DNA of 64,000 bases from positions 1,178,001-1,242,000 of the forward strand of contig NC_079259.1 in NCBI RefSeq assembly GCF_947241705.1, read 5' to 3'. Each line of letters begins with the position of its first letter. Positions within the stretch are counted from its first letter, which is position 1. A program made the position numbers and the translations under genes. Shown here piece after piece: positions 9,995 to 19,909 of the stretch. Source of the stretch: Saccharomyces mikatae IFO 1815. Lineage: Eukaryota; Ascomycota; Saccharomycetes; Saccharomycetales; Saccharomycetaceae. Below the pieces are notes generated by a model. That model saw only the letters and a list, made by a program, of their open reading frames with translations, was not told the origin of the DNA and made no database searches.

Positions 9995-10423
9995 GATATG
10001 ACATTATGATTTGTAAGAATCTTTTTATTTTCAAGCTAAACATATGAAGAGCAAAGAAGAAAAGCCATTATGTCAAAAATTATTTTAGAGCCAAGTTAAA
10101 AACAGTACATAGGTGATAGAACAAATTTCTATTGTTTTTGTGTGTCTATAGGGAAGCCCGTCACTTTGCGGCTCTTCCTTTTCACTTTTCTTTAGCAAGC
10201 AGAGGAAAACATGAGACAAAGTAAAACTTTATATATATATTCATAACAATTCATTAAGAAAAATACATTTGTTCGATCCTACAAAATATATACAATATAT
10301 ATATATGTGTGTGTGTGTGTCTGCGCATTTGTGTATGTGCATGTATGCTGAACCAGCGAAGACAACTTTACGTCACCACGGCGTGCCAATTCTTACCTAT
10401 CGATCCATTGCAATTAGAAAGTT
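9995..10423. other. intergenic: convergent ATP17/LSM6 3' regions
   Basis: About 430 bp between two 3' ends, long for a convergent yeast pair. It contains the TA/TG microsatellite annotated separately. I see no gene in it. Confidence 0.5.
10293..10321. repeat. (TA)n(TG)n compound microsatellite
   Basis: About six TA units run straight into about eight TG units. Alternating purine-pyrimidine DNA of this kind is a candidate for Z-DNA and slippage. Confidence 0.9.
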
Positions 10424-10684
10424 TTATATTGTCAGTTCACTAATATACATGACTTGTGTGCCCCTTAAAAAGACATCATTATTGAACTTGTTTAGAAGCT
10501 TGTTCTTATTACTTTCGTAATGCTCAGTGGCGCTCGATAGAGCTACATTCATGAAACCATCTATGGACTCCAACCTTCCACTATAAAGTAAACCTGAAGC
10601 GAGCTTAACGTTCACTGTCTTGCCGATAATATCAGAGAGAAACTCGGTAGTAACACTACCCTCTGTAGAAGCTTTACCTGACAT
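10424..10684 (-). CDS. LSM6: Lsm6, U6/mRNA-decay Sm-like protein
   Basis: An 86-residue Sm-like protein with the Sm fold over nearly its whole length. Sm1 contains NVKLASGLLYSGRLESIDGFMN and Sm2 contains FLRGTQVMYI. Lsm6 is a member of the nuclear Lsm2-8 ring, which binds the U6 snRNA 3' end, and of the cytoplasmic Lsm1-7 ring, which promotes decapping with Pat1. Length equals S. cerevisiae Lsm6. The nearby long plus-strand frames are shadows. Confidence 0.97.
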   Translation of the reverse strand: MSGKASTEGSVTTEFLSDIIGKTVNVKLASGLLYSGRLESIDGFMNVALSSATEHYESNKNKLLNKFNNDVFLRGTQVMYISELTI

Positions 10685-10820
10685 TGCTTATTATACTTTT
10701 TGCTTGTTTTGTCTATGCTATATACCCTTGCACTTTGTCTTTATTATGGCGTTTTTTGTATATTATGAATGTGTTGTAACGACGCTGCTTATTTGGCATT
10801 ATACACGAGCCAGTGGCATC

Positions 10821-10827
10821 CGGGTAA
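10821..10827 (+). promoter_or_regulatory. Reb1-type site
   Basis: CGGGTAA equals the Reb1 core (TTACCCG on the other strand), 137 bp upstream of LSM6. Reb1 is a general regulatory factor that clears nucleosomes and blocks read-through. Confidence 0.6.
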
Positions 10828-11044
10828 AGAGCGTTATTAATAGAAATATTAAATAAACCTGTCTAGAGCAAAGGCACACAAATATCCATACAAAACAGCG
10901 GTGTAGAATTAATTTGTATATTTAATTCATTGAATTTAAGAATATATTGTTTCATCCATATAACTTTATTTATTGTTCTTTCTCTGTTCAACTTAAGTAA
11001 CCGCTGATTTTACTGCAAATGCAAAACGTCAATAATTTCCCATT

Positions 11045-11051
11045 CGGGTAA
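11045..11051 (+). promoter_or_regulatory. Reb1-type site
   Basis: A second CGGGTAA in the same intergenic region, about 210 bp upstream of RGA2. Two separate Reb1 cores would suit a divergent promoter with one nucleosome-free region per gene. Confidence 0.6.
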
Positions 11052-11260
11052 ATAGTATAAAGTCATGATGTGAAAATTGGCCTTGCTTGAAGAATGTTAA
11101 TCAAAAGCTCAATCAGTTAACCCCTCAGTGAGTGTCATTTTAGTAGCACATACCTAGCGTTTTTAATTTTCGTTTTATTGTTAAGCGAGTAGCTTACTTT
11201 GAGAAAATCGAAGGAAGTAGAACTTAGCTCTCCAGACCAAGGATATTTTGATGAAAAAGT

Positions 11261-14200
11261 ATGTCTGCTGACCCTATTATCAATCAATCGCCTTCGTGTG
11301 TGAGGTGCAACAAATCTATTGCATCCAGTCAGGTATATGAATTAGAAAACAAAAAGTGGCATGATCAATGCTTTACATGCTACAAATGCGAAAAAAAATT
11401 GAATGCAGAGTCTGACTTTCTGGTTTTGGACACAGGTACTTTAATTTGCTACGACTGCTCCGATAAATGTACAAGTTGTGGCAGCAAAATAGATGACACA
11501 GCGATTATACTTCCTTCCTCGAACGAAGCCTACTGTTCCAGTTGTTTCAGATGTTGTAGGTGCAACGAGCGTATTAAGAACTTGAAGTATGCGAAGACAA
11601 GACGAGGATTATGTTGCATGGATTGCCACGAAAAATTGTTGAGAAAGAAACAGCAATTATTGGAAAAGCAAAAAAATGACTTCTCGACAGGAAATTCTGG
11701 AATTCAACTTCCCCAGAGATCAATCAAAAGACCTCTATCGCCAACCAGGATAAATGGTATATCATCTGTCAGCACAAATAACTCTGCGATAAATGAGAAC
11801 CCTGTAGAATCCAGTGAGGTTCAACAACTCACTCCACAGGTTTTAGTCTCACAAGAAATTGATGAATCATCATCAGATAATGACAATATTAATAATGACA
11901 ATAACAACGACAGAAATGAAAGAACATCTCATGCAAGAACAGTTTCTATAGACGACATTTTGAATTCCACTTTGGAAAATGATAGTAACAGTATTGAAGA
12001 ACAGAGTTTGGTGGACAATGAGGATTACATTAATAAGATGGGTCAAGATGTGAACTATAGGCTGCTGAAGCCTCATAGGGCTAATCATGATTCTATAGTG
12101 ATAAAGGATCCAAAGTCTACAAATTCAAACCCCAACGCAAATAGATTTTTTTCAATTTATGATAAAGACGAGACTGACAGAGATGATACAGATGGCAAAG
12201 AAAATGATGGCATAATCAATACACCTAGAAATAGCACTGATAAAATTACAAGTCCTTTAAATAGTCCTATGTCTGTACAAGTTAATGAAGAAATCAATCC
12301 TCCTCACGGATTAGCATTAAATTTATCAGAGGGCGGAAAAGAGAATAATAAACCATCTCAAAGTATGCAGATGTTAACTTCCAAATCTATGAATCATGTT
12401 TCCCCGGTTACGAGATCAGATACGCCAGAAATGAAATCATCTACATCTTCGTCAACGTTACGTATATCTGATAATAGAAGTTCTAGCAGGCCTCAAACAT
12501 CGGATCATTTACAGCCTCAGAACAAAGGAACACCCTCCCCAAATAAGAAGCTTTCAAGGTCATTTTCTTTAAAGTCCAAATATTTTGTTCACAACTTGAA
12601 AAGTAAAACTTCGGAAATGTTAGATCCAAAACATCCTCATCATAACATTTATACACAAGAATCAGATACTCATTCAGGATGGGGTGTTTCCTCTACGCAT
12701 ACGAGCATAAGAAAATCAAAACCAAAAAAAAATCCCACATCAAGAGGTCAAAGTGACAGTACAATATACAACACTCTACCAGAGCATGAAAATTATACAT
12801 CATCTGAATTCAATCATAAAAAGGCACAAAGTAGTCTTGGCGGTATGCCCAAAAAGCAAACCTCTGGCGACATAACTGCTAACAGACGTGTGAATGGCTC
12901 ATATCCAAGTTCAAGTTCAGGGCAGCATATAGCAATGTTCCGTACACCGCCTTTAGAATCAGGCCCCTTATTCAAGAGACCATCGTTGTCGTCTGAGTCT
13001 GCACACCACAGATCTTCCAGCTTACAGACATCTAGATCCACTAACGCATTATTGGAGGACGATTCCACGAAAGTAAATTCTACCGATGAAAGTGCAACAA
13101 GTTTAGAAAGGGATTACTATTTTACTGAGTTAACTTTAAGGAAGTTAAAGTTAGATGTAAGGGAATTAGAAGGCACAAAAAATAAATTATTGCAGGATGT
13201 GGAAAATTTAAGACTAGTAAAAGAAAGACTATTAGGTGATGTTGATTATTTAATAAAAGAAAAGGATAAACAACCAGTATCGTCCCGGAAGTCCTTAGAA
13301 CAGAAAGAAATCAGCGTAACACCTGTAAGTGTAAAGTCACCAAATGCAAATACAGACAGAAAAGGGAGCATATCCAATGCCAGTCCTAAACCACGATTCT
13401 GGAAAATATTCTCCAGCGGTGGTAAGGATCATCAGCCAGGGGATCTAGAATCCCATCAACGTTCACCAAATTCATCTTCAAGTGGAATGACGAATATAGC
13501 ACAGAAAGATATATCGACTCCTAAATTAATTCGTGCACACGATGAGTTACCATCACCGGGTAAAGTTTCACTATCTCCAAGTCCGAAGAAATTAGACTTG
13601 ATGCTTGATGGTTCTCATTTATATGGATCGTCATTACCAGCTAGATGTGCATTTGAAAAGAGTAGTGTTCCAATGATTATTAATTGCTGTATTGATTACA
13701 TCGAAGCAGAAGATGTAGGCCTGAATATGGAAGGTTTATACAGGAAGTCGGGCTCGCAAACTTTGGTTGAAGAAATTGAGAATGAATTTGCTCAGAATAA
13801 TGTATTACATAACAATACGGTAAATCCCAAATTGGATGCTTTGTTAAATCAAGATATTAATGCAGTGGCTAGTGTATTGAAACGATACTTGAGGAAATTA
13901 CCAGACCCAGTCTTATCGTTTTCCATATATGATTCATTAATAAACTTAGTAAGGAGCAATCAATTCATTGAAAGGTTACCACTAAACGACGACGGCTTTT
14001 CAGATTCCCCACAGAGAATGTCATTACATGAAATTGCCCTCAAAAGCTTGCGAGAAATTCTAAAAAATTTGCCCCCAGAACACCAAGAAGTGCTGAGAGT
14101 ATTGGCAGCGCATATCAATAAAGTACAAAAGTACAGTGAGAGGAATTTGATGAACTTACATAATCTGTCGTTGGTTTTTGCACCAAGTCTTATTCATGAC

Positions 14201-14296
14201 CTAGACGGTGAAAAGGATATCGTGGATATGAAGGAGAGAAATTATATCGTGGAATTCATACTAGTAAATTATAAAGACATACTCAAATCTGTATGA
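11261..14296 (+). CDS. RGA2: Rga2, LIM-domain GTPase-activating protein for Cdc42
   Basis: A 1011-residue protein. Two LIM zinc-binding domains lie at about 15-65 and 70-125, with regular Cys/His pairs. A long Ser/Asn-rich disordered region follows, with many S/T-P sites expected for Cdk control. A coiled coil lies at about 625-665 and a RhoGAP domain from about 790 to 1005. The arginine finger is about R828, in the motif EGLYRKSG. Rga2 inactivates Cdc42 during polarity establishment and is held in check by Cdc28 and Pho85 phosphorylation. Length is within two residues of the recalled orthologue. Confidence 0.96.
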   Translation: MSADPIINQSPSCVRCNKSIASSQVYELENKKWHDQCFTCYKCEKKLNAESDFLVLDTGTLICYDCSDKCTSCGSKIDDTAIILPSSNEAYCSSCFRCCRCNERIKNLKYAKTRRGLCCMDCHEKLLRKKQQLLEKQKNDFSTGNSGIQLPQRSIKRPLSPTRINGISSVSTNNSAINENPVESSEVQQLTPQVLVSQEIDESSSDNDNINNDNNNDRNERTSHARTVSIDDILNSTLENDSNSIEEQSLVDNEDYINKMGQDVNYRLLKPHRANHDSIVIKDPKSTNSNPNANRFFSIYDKDETDRDDTDGKENDGIINTPRNSTDKITSPLNSPMSVQVNEEINPPHGLALNLSEGGKENNKPSQSMQMLTSKSMNHVSPVTRSDTPEMKSSTSSSTLRISDNRSSSRPQTSDHLQPQNKGTPSPNKKLSRSFSLKSKYFVHNLKSKTSEMLDPKHPHHNIYTQESDTHSGWGVSSTHTSIRKSKPKKNPTSRGQSDSTIYNTLPEHENYTSSEFNHKKAQSSLGGMPKKQTSGDITANRRVNGSYPSSSSGQHIAMFRTPPLESGPLFKRPSLSSESAHHRSSSLQTSRSTNALLEDDSTKVNSTDESATSLERDYYFTELTLRKLKLDVRELEGTKNKLLQDVENLRLVKERLLGDVDYLIKEKDKQPVSSRKSLEQKEISVTPVSVKSPNANTDRKGSISNASPKPRFWKIFSSGGKDHQPGDLESHQRSPNSSSSGMTNIAQKDISTPKLIRAHDELPSPGKVSLSPSPKKLDLMLDGSHLYGSSLPARCAFEKSSVPMIINCCIDYIEAEDVGLNMEGLYRKSGSQTLVEEIENEFAQNNVLHNNTVNPKLDALLNQDINAVASVLKRYLRKLPDPVLSFSIYDSLINLVRSNQFIERLPLNDDGFSDSPQRMSLHEIALKSLREILKNLPPEHQEVLRVLAAHINKVQKYSERNLMNLHNLSLVFAPSLIHDLDGEKDIVDMKERNYIVEFILVNYKDILKSV

Positions 14297-14352
14297 TACT
14301 AATTGTAAACTTATACAAACATATGATAGACATGATATATAAATATATACCA

Positions 14353-14370
14353 AAAAAAAAAAAAAAAAAA
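14353..14370. repeat. poly(A)/poly(T) tract
   Basis: An unbroken A run of about 18 bases between the convergent ends of RGA2 and SDH6. Confidence 0.9.
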
Positions 14371-14382
14371 CCAAGACATCGT

Positions 14383-14622
14383 TTAATGTATATTTGTCAC
14401 TTCAGGGTGCGAAAAAGTGGCTACTTTCTTATTACCGACTCGCAATAGATGTTCAATTGTAGTAAAGTCTTTTCTTGGTAAATTTTTATATTTATCAAAC
14501 TCTTCATGAATGTAATTCACAAAATTAATTTGGTTCTTCTTTGGTTTTGAATAAGCTGTCCGTATGGAAGCTCTGTAGAGGTGTAAGACCTCCTTTTGCA
14601 GCCCACTTAATCTCTTAGGCAT
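14383..14622 (-). CDS. SDH6: Sdh6, complex II assembly factor (SDHAF1 family)
   Basis: A 79-residue LYR-motif protein; HLYRASIR sits near residues 14-21. It equals the S. cerevisiae length (YDR379C-A). LYR proteins of the SDHAF1 family act in the mitochondrial matrix, where they help insert Fe-S clusters into Sdh2 and protect it during assembly of succinate dehydrogenase. The protein is basic and has no membrane segment. Confidence 0.94.
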   Translation of the reverse strand: MPKRLSGLQKEVLHLYRASIRTAYSKPKKNQINFVNYIHEEFDKYKNLPRKDFTTIEHLLRVGNKKVATFSHPEVTNIH

Positions 14623-14938
14623 TCCCTTGATATTGCGTTTCCTTTTGTTGTTATTCTTTTAATCGTGTTTTTCAAAGGTCATTTGAAGACTCCCTTTTCT
14701 TCGGCTTTATTAAGTTGACACATGCCGATTCCGTCAAAAGTTTAATATGGTTCGTTTCTGGTAAGACAAAAAGTAAGAACTTTTATAAAAATATCTTAAT
14801 AAAGAGGAGGTTGATGTTAGATTTTTATACACCTACATAGCTTTCTTTGATCGCTCTATATTATACTTGAAGTAAAAGTGTACTACTTTATTCTTTGAAA
14901 AGGTTCTTCAGTGTGTCGGTTAGCCAGCGGAGGAGTAA

Positions 14939-14970
14939 CCGACGATAGCCGCCATTTGCCGAGGTTGCCG
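14939..14970 (+). promoter_or_regulatory. Aro80 upstream activating site (UASaro)
   Basis: Four CCG triplets lie at 14939, 14949, 14959 and 14968, spaced 7, 7 and 6 bases apart. The segment AGCCGCCATTTGCCG fits the published UASaro pattern WRCCGWSATTTRCCG with one difference. Aro80 is a zinc-cluster activator that induces ARO9 and ARO10 on aromatic amino acids. The site is about 315 bp upstream of the ARO10 ATG. Confidence 0.85.
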
Positions 14971-15176
14971 AGGCAATGTTGAATGTTACGTGCTTTTGTG
15001 GGGCGTTGCTCCGACGCCTTCGGTAAGTGACGGTATCGTAATTGGCTAGTGGCATCTGATTTATTGTGTTGAATAAAGTTTTAGGATATAAACTGGGCTT
15101 GTTTGTATCCTCCCATTCAGGGATAGTTCATGTCTCTTGGATTTTTCTCTCCAAACTTTTATTTCACATTTATTAC

Positions 15177-15184
15177 TATATAAA
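15177..15184 (+). promoter_or_regulatory. TATA box of ARO10
   Basis: TATATAAA lies about 100 bp upstream of the ARO10 start codon, as expected for an inducible gene. Confidence 0.7.
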
Positions 15185-15284
15185 TGGTAAGAGAAACGTA
15201 ACAGTCTCAACTTACTACCTAATACAAGTTGATACGTCTTCTGTGAAGTCTTTAAAAAATAACAAAAAATTATCTCGTTCAAGC

Positions 15285-17192
15285 ATGGCACCTGTTACAA
15301 TTGAGAAATACGTAAATCAAAATGAACCACACCTTGTTTCCAATCAATTAGCGACAATTCCGTTCGGCGAGTACATATTCAGAAGGCTATTATCTATCGG
15401 TACAAAGTCAGTTTTTGGTGTTCCTGGAGACTTCAACCTATCCCTATTAGAATATCTATATTCTCCCAATGTTGAATCCGCTGGTTTAAGATGGGTTGGG
15501 ACTTGTAATGAACTAAACGCTGCTTATGCGGCTGATGGATACTCTCGTTATTCTAATAAGATTGGTTGTTTGATCACCACGTATGGTGTTGGTGAGCTAA
15601 GCGCTCTGAATGGTATAGCGGGGTCGTTTGCTGAAAATGTTAAAGTCTTGCACATTGTTGGTGTTGCCAAATCAATAGATTCGCGTTCAAATAATTTTAA
15701 AGAGCGTAACCTACATCATTTGGTGCCACAGGTACATAATTCAAATTTCAAAGGTCCAAACCATAAAGTATATCATGATATGGTGAAAGACAGAGTTGCA
15801 TGTTCAGTGGCTTACCTGGAAGATATTGAAACTGCTTGTGTCCAAGTCGACAATGTTATACGAGACATTTTTAAATATTCTAAGCCTGGTTATATTTTTG
15901 TTCCTGCAGATTTTGCAGATATGTCTGTTGCAGCTGATAATTTAGTTAAGGTTCCACATATATCTCAACAAGATTGTATTACATACCCTCCCGAAGTTCA
16001 ATTGCTCGATATAATTGATAAGATTACGAGTTGGATGTATTCCAGTAAAACACCAGCAATCCTTGGAGATGTTTTAACTGATAGATATGGTGTGAGTAAT
16101 ATTCTAAACGAACTTATCTACACAACTAAGATCTGGAATTTTTCCACAGTTATGGGAAAATCAGTGATTGATGAATCAAATCCAACGTATATGGGTCAAT
16201 ACAACGGTAAAGAGGGTTTAAAGCAAGTTTATAAACATTTTGAATCATGTGACTTGGTCTTACATTTTGGAGTTGACATCAATGAAATCAATAATGGGCA
16301 TTATACCTTTACTTATAAGCCAAATGCTAAAATCATCCAATTTCACCCCGAATATATTCGCTTTGTTGACACCAAATATGGTGATGAACAAATGTTTGAA
16401 GGTGTAAATTTTGTACCTGTTTTGAAGGAACTATACAAACTTATTGACGTTGCCAGACTATCTTTGCAATATGACTCTAATGTGACTTCTTATACCAATG
16501 AAACAATGCAAATAGAAGACCTCACTGACGATCAATCAAGTATCATCACACAAGCTCACTTACAAAAGGTAATGCCTGGATTTCTAAACCCTGGTGATGT
16601 CGTTGTTTGTGAAACTGGTTCCTTTCAGTTTTCTGTTCGTGATTTTGCATTTCCTACCCAACTAAAATACATATCACAGGGGTTTTTCCTTTCTATTGGC
16701 ATGGCTCTTCCTGCGGCTCTAGGTGTTGGAATTGCCATGCAAGATTACTCAAATGCACACATCAATGGCAGTAATGTAAAAGAAGACTACAAACCAAGAC
16801 TAATCTTGTTTGAAGGTGATGGAGCTGCACAAATGACGATTCAAGAACTGAGCACCATCTTGAAGTGCAACGTACCACTGGAAATTATTATCTGGAATAA
16901 TAATGGTTACACGATTGAAAGAGCCATCATGGGTCCTACCAGGTCCTACAATGATATTATGTCTTGGAAGTGGACTAAACTATTTGAAGCCTTCGGAGAC
17001 TTTGATGGAAAGCACACTAGCAGCACTCTCATTGAATTTCCATCCAAATTAGCATTGAAATTGAAAGAGCTAAAGAACTCGGCGAGAAGAAACCAGATAG
17101 AACTTTTAGAAGTCAAATTAGGCGTATTGGATTTCCCTGAGCAGCTAAAATGCATGGTTGAGGCAGCCGCGCTCAAAAGAAATAAAAAATAA
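15285..17192 (+). CDS. ARO10: Aro10, phenylpyruvate decarboxylase
   Basis: A 635-residue thiamine-diphosphate enzyme of the pyruvate decarboxylase family. The cofactor-activating glutamate is in GTCNELNAAYAADGY (about residue 76). The GDG...NN cofactor motif is at about 512-545 (EGDGAAQMT, then WNNNGYTIE). It decarboxylates phenylpyruvate and other 2-keto acids in the Ehrlich pathway, giving aldehydes that become fusel alcohols. The ATG at 15285 gives the orthologue's exact length. Expression should follow Aro80 and nitrogen control (UASaro upstream). Confidence 0.97.
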   Translation: MAPVTIEKYVNQNEPHLVSNQLATIPFGEYIFRRLLSIGTKSVFGVPGDFNLSLLEYLYSPNVESAGLRWVGTCNELNAAYAADGYSRYSNKIGCLITTYGVGELSALNGIAGSFAENVKVLHIVGVAKSIDSRSNNFKERNLHHLVPQVHNSNFKGPNHKVYHDMVKDRVACSVAYLEDIETACVQVDNVIRDIFKYSKPGYIFVPADFADMSVAADNLVKVPHISQQDCITYPPEVQLLDIIDKITSWMYSSKTPAILGDVLTDRYGVSNILNELIYTTKIWNFSTVMGKSVIDESNPTYMGQYNGKEGLKQVYKHFESCDLVLHFGVDINEINNGHYTFTYKPNAKIIQFHPEYIRFVDTKYGDEQMFEGVNFVPVLKELYKLIDVARLSLQYDSNVTSYTNETMQIEDLTDDQSSIITQAHLQKVMPGFLNPGDVVVCETGSFQFSVRDFAFPTQLKYISQGFFLSIGMALPAALGVGIAMQDYSNAHINGSNVKEDYKPRLILFEGDGAAQMTIQELSTILKCNVPLEIIIWNNNGYTIERAIMGPTRSYNDIMSWKWTKLFEAFGDFDGKHTSSTLIEFPSKLALKLKELKNSARRNQIELLEVKLGVLDFPEQLKCMVEAAALKRNKK

Positions 17193-17634
17193 GGATATGT
17201 AGCCACCAACTATAAAACAGAACCAATGATATTTTTCTTTCCATCTCACATAAAAACTTCTCATATAACTATGTTCACGAAATAAATATATAAGAAATAA
17301 ACTATGCTCGTATTATTATTGTAATTATTCCTTTTCCTGTGCGTCAGTATTTTTTTCGCGACGACGCAAGGACGGTGGGGTGCGGGCCGACGTGTTGTTT
17401 TTCCGTGGCTTTCGGTTTACAATCCGAAGAAGTATAAAAGGCCGCCAAATTTGTTTTTTTCCATTCCTTTCGTTCGCCTTTTCTCAGGGATGTTCTTCTT
17501 CTACTTCAAGTAATATATCTTTTCATACAGAGTTATACATTTTGAAGGAAAGCAAAGTCAAATAGAAAAAGAACCTCCCTCAACCTATTTGAAACTTCAA
17601 GAAATCCAAATCAAAAAATACCTACATCAGCTAA
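17193..17634. other. intergenic: ARO10 3' end and YRA1 promoter/5' UTR
   Basis: About 440 bp. It has a GC-rich patch near 17350-17400, a TATA box annotated separately, and pyrimidine-rich then A-rich sequence up to the YRA1 ATG. Confidence 0.5.
17433..17440 (+). promoter_or_regulatory. TATA box of YRA1
   Basis: TATAAAAG lies about 195 bp upstream of the YRA1 start. Confidence 0.65.
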
Positions 17635-19079
17635 ATGTCCGCTAACTTAGATAAATCCTTAGACGAAATTATTGGCTCTAATAGAGCAGGTGGTAACAGA
17701 GCTCGTGTCGGTGGTACTCGGGGTAATGGTCCAAAAAGAGTTGGTAAGCAAGTTAATAGTCAACGTAGGAGCATTCCAAACAGAAAAGGACCTATCAGAA
17801 AAAACGTCAGGGCCCCTCCAAACGCTGTCGCTAGAGTTGCCAAGCTTTTAGACACCACTAGAGAGGTCAAGGTTAACGTCGAGGGTTTGCCAAGAGACAT
17901 TAAGCAGGATGCTGTAAGAGTATGTTGAATACATGAGAGCTATTTATTTAGTTACTCGCATCGTCTCGTGTGGATACGAGAAAGATTCTTTGTAAGGAAG
18001 GATATGGCGCATACTTTTAATCAAGAGTTCTCCATCTTAGAGTGAAGGAATTCAAGAAAAAATTTCCGCTGGGAGAAAAATTTAGAGAGAGTACCATTTC
18101 GGTAAGCCAACCATTCTATTTTTTAGAAACGCAATTATGACCTACAAGGTTTGAAATATCAGTTGCCACGGAAAATGGTTATTTTCATATTGGTTAGGTT
18201 AGCTCAAATCAATCTATCTGTCTATCTGTCAACTAATCAATCTTATATTCTAGATTGGCATTGTTTTGTCTCATTGACCGTGATAGTTTCGTTCTATTTT
18301 CAATAAAGCGTATCATTCAACACTGGAGTTTGCAGGAGGATCAATTTGATTTGTATTCTTCTAAGAGGGAGTAGCTTTCAGTGTGGGATGACATTAGTTT
18401 CAAGAAATAACTATGGGAAACATGTTTTTCATGCACTTACGAACAGATATGCATGCATTGCTTGGTTTTTTATATTATGATAATTGTTACGAAAAAACTT
18501 GATTTGAAGCACCTAACTATACCGACCGAAGAACCACATGGATGATACATGTTTTTTTCGATGGCTGTTTTAACTGGACTTTTGTATTCTTTCTAATATT
18601 CTGATCTGCTTGATTGTTTGTGTCATATCTTTTCATTTTTCGAACTTATATCATGAAGATATGTGACTAACTTTTTTTTACAGGAATTTTTTGCATCTCA
18701 AGTAGGTGGCGTTCAAAGGGTTTTGTTGAGTTACAACGAAAGAGGCCAATCTACTGGTATGGCTAATATCACATTTAAGAACGGCGAATTGGCCAGAAGA
18801 GCGGTCGAAAGATTCAACGGTTCTCCAATCGATGGGGGTAGATCAAGATTGAGATTGAACTTAATTGTTGATCCAAATCAACGTCCAGCCCGGAGTTTAG
18901 CCGACAGAATCAAGGCCATGCCGCAAAAGAGTGGAAATGTCTCCAGACCAGTCAAGAGGGGTCCAAACAGAAAGGCTGCTATGGCCAAAACCCAAAGCAA
19001 ACCAAAGAGAGAAAGACCTGCTAAAAAGAGTCTAGAGGACTTAGACAAAGAAATGGCCGACTATTTTGAAAAGAAATAA
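17635..19079 (+). CDS. YRA1: Yra1, mRNA export adaptor (REF/ALY), two exons
   Basis: Exon 1 is 17635-17919 (285 nt) and exon 2 is 18684-19079 (396 nt including stop). Joined, they give 226 residues, the S. cerevisiae length. The junction is ...DAVR|EFFASQ. Residues 1-70 are the RG-rich N box, the RRM is at about 78-158 and split by the intron, and the C terminus is basic. Yra1 binds nascent mRNA within TREX with Sub2 and hands it to Mex67-Mtr2 for export. Read without splicing, the frame ends two codons into the intron. Confidence 0.97.
17920..18683 (+). other. YRA1 intron, 764 nt, with GACTAAC branch site
   Basis: The 5' splice site is GTATGT at 17920. The branch site is GACTAAC at 18665-18671 instead of TACTAAC, followed by a T-run and ACAG ending at 18683. 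In S. cerevisiae the unusual length and this non-consensus branch site make splicing inefficient, which allows Yra1 to limit its own expression; unspliced RNA is exported and decays in the cytoplasm. The same features are seen here. Confidence 0.93.
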
Positions 19080-19372
19080 CTGGTTTTCATTTTCTATTCG
19101 ATTTATTTTAATTTAATTTAATAAAGTTAATTTCTTCTCCGTTTCATATATATAAGTTTTTCCAAAATTGAAGAATTAAGAAGTGTATTTATAAAGTGTT
19201 GATATGTATAAAATAATATCACATCATCATACAACAACGCTACTCCAGGGAACAGAGTTACTTCCTTAACTTTTATTTTATCGATACTTTCTTGACTCAA
19301 ACATACGTCGCTATTTACAGACTCATGAATATATACATATGCACATTGAAAATAATAATCGAGTAATATATA

Positions 19373-19909
19373 TCACTCATCTCTTCTCCTGTCTAGAAAG
19401 CCTAATTTGTCACCTCTTTTCCTTGTTACCGCGCTGAGTCCGCTACCTTCATATTTACTCTTTCTTGCCAACCCATGGTCTTCAGAATTGTCAATACTGT
19501 TGTCTCCATGTTTAGGCAGGGGAAATCCTGGTTTTACTTGGGCAAGATTATCGTAATAATCTCGCTCATTCATTTCATCACTATTTCCCCGCGCTTTTGG
19601 TATGAATTTAGCATCCCTCCTAGACTTCACTATAGTCTTAACAATAAAAATGGATGTAATACCAGCTGCAGAAATGTAAAGTAAATTTTTACTATAATAA
19701 TCGCATTGCTTCCTTCTTCTGCCCTCCTCTTCACTTTGGTTATGTATGATTCAATCTATCTCATTTTCAAGACATTGATCGATAAGGGATTAACCATGGA
19801 AGAGTTGCCGGTAGATAAGATAAGACGTCTAATGTTAGCTTAACATTTATAACTATAGTTCGTTTCTTATTTTTGATACATACCCTATATTCTGAAACGG
19901 ATTTGACAT
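19373..19909 (-). CDS. COI1: Coi1 (YDR381C-A), mitochondrial inner-membrane protein, two exons
   Basis: Exon 1 is 19884-19909 (26 nt, ATG at 19909, reading MSNPFQNI plus two bases) and exon 2 is 19373-19691. Joined, they give 114 residues, equal in length to the recalled S. cerevisiae protein. One transmembrane segment lies at about 11-30 (LLYISAAGITSIFIVKTIV). A basic soluble tail ends GLSAVTRKRGDKLGFLDRR. In S. cerevisiae it is reported to associate with respiratory complexes III and IV and their assembly factors. Exon 2 alone is open far upstream but has no ATG, so the spliced model is needed. Confidence 0.88.
19692..19883 (-). other. COI1 intron, 192 nt, no canonical branch site
   Basis: It starts GTATGT at 19883 and ends TATAG at 19692. 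I find no TACTAAC. The nearest candidates are GCTAAC about 49 nt into the intron and ACATAAC about 47 nt before the end. An earlier CAG at 19719-19721 is also in frame and would add nine residues (see findings). Confidence 0.75.

Larger units (their letters stand above)
10685..11260. other. intergenic: divergent LSM6/RGA2 promoter
   Basis: About 575 bp, AT-rich, with two Reb1-type sites annotated separately. No ORF with support. Confidence 0.6.
14623..15284. other. intergenic: divergent SDH6/ARO10 promoter
   Basis: About 660 bp, with an Aro80-type UAS and a TATA box annotated separately. The ARO10 frame stays open 73 codons upstream of its ATG but holds no other ATG. Confidence 0.6.

Noticed and set aside
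15066-15284. N-terminal extension of ARO10 by 73 codons
   Set aside because: No ATG in the stretch; it spans the TATA box and the start at 15285 gives the family length.
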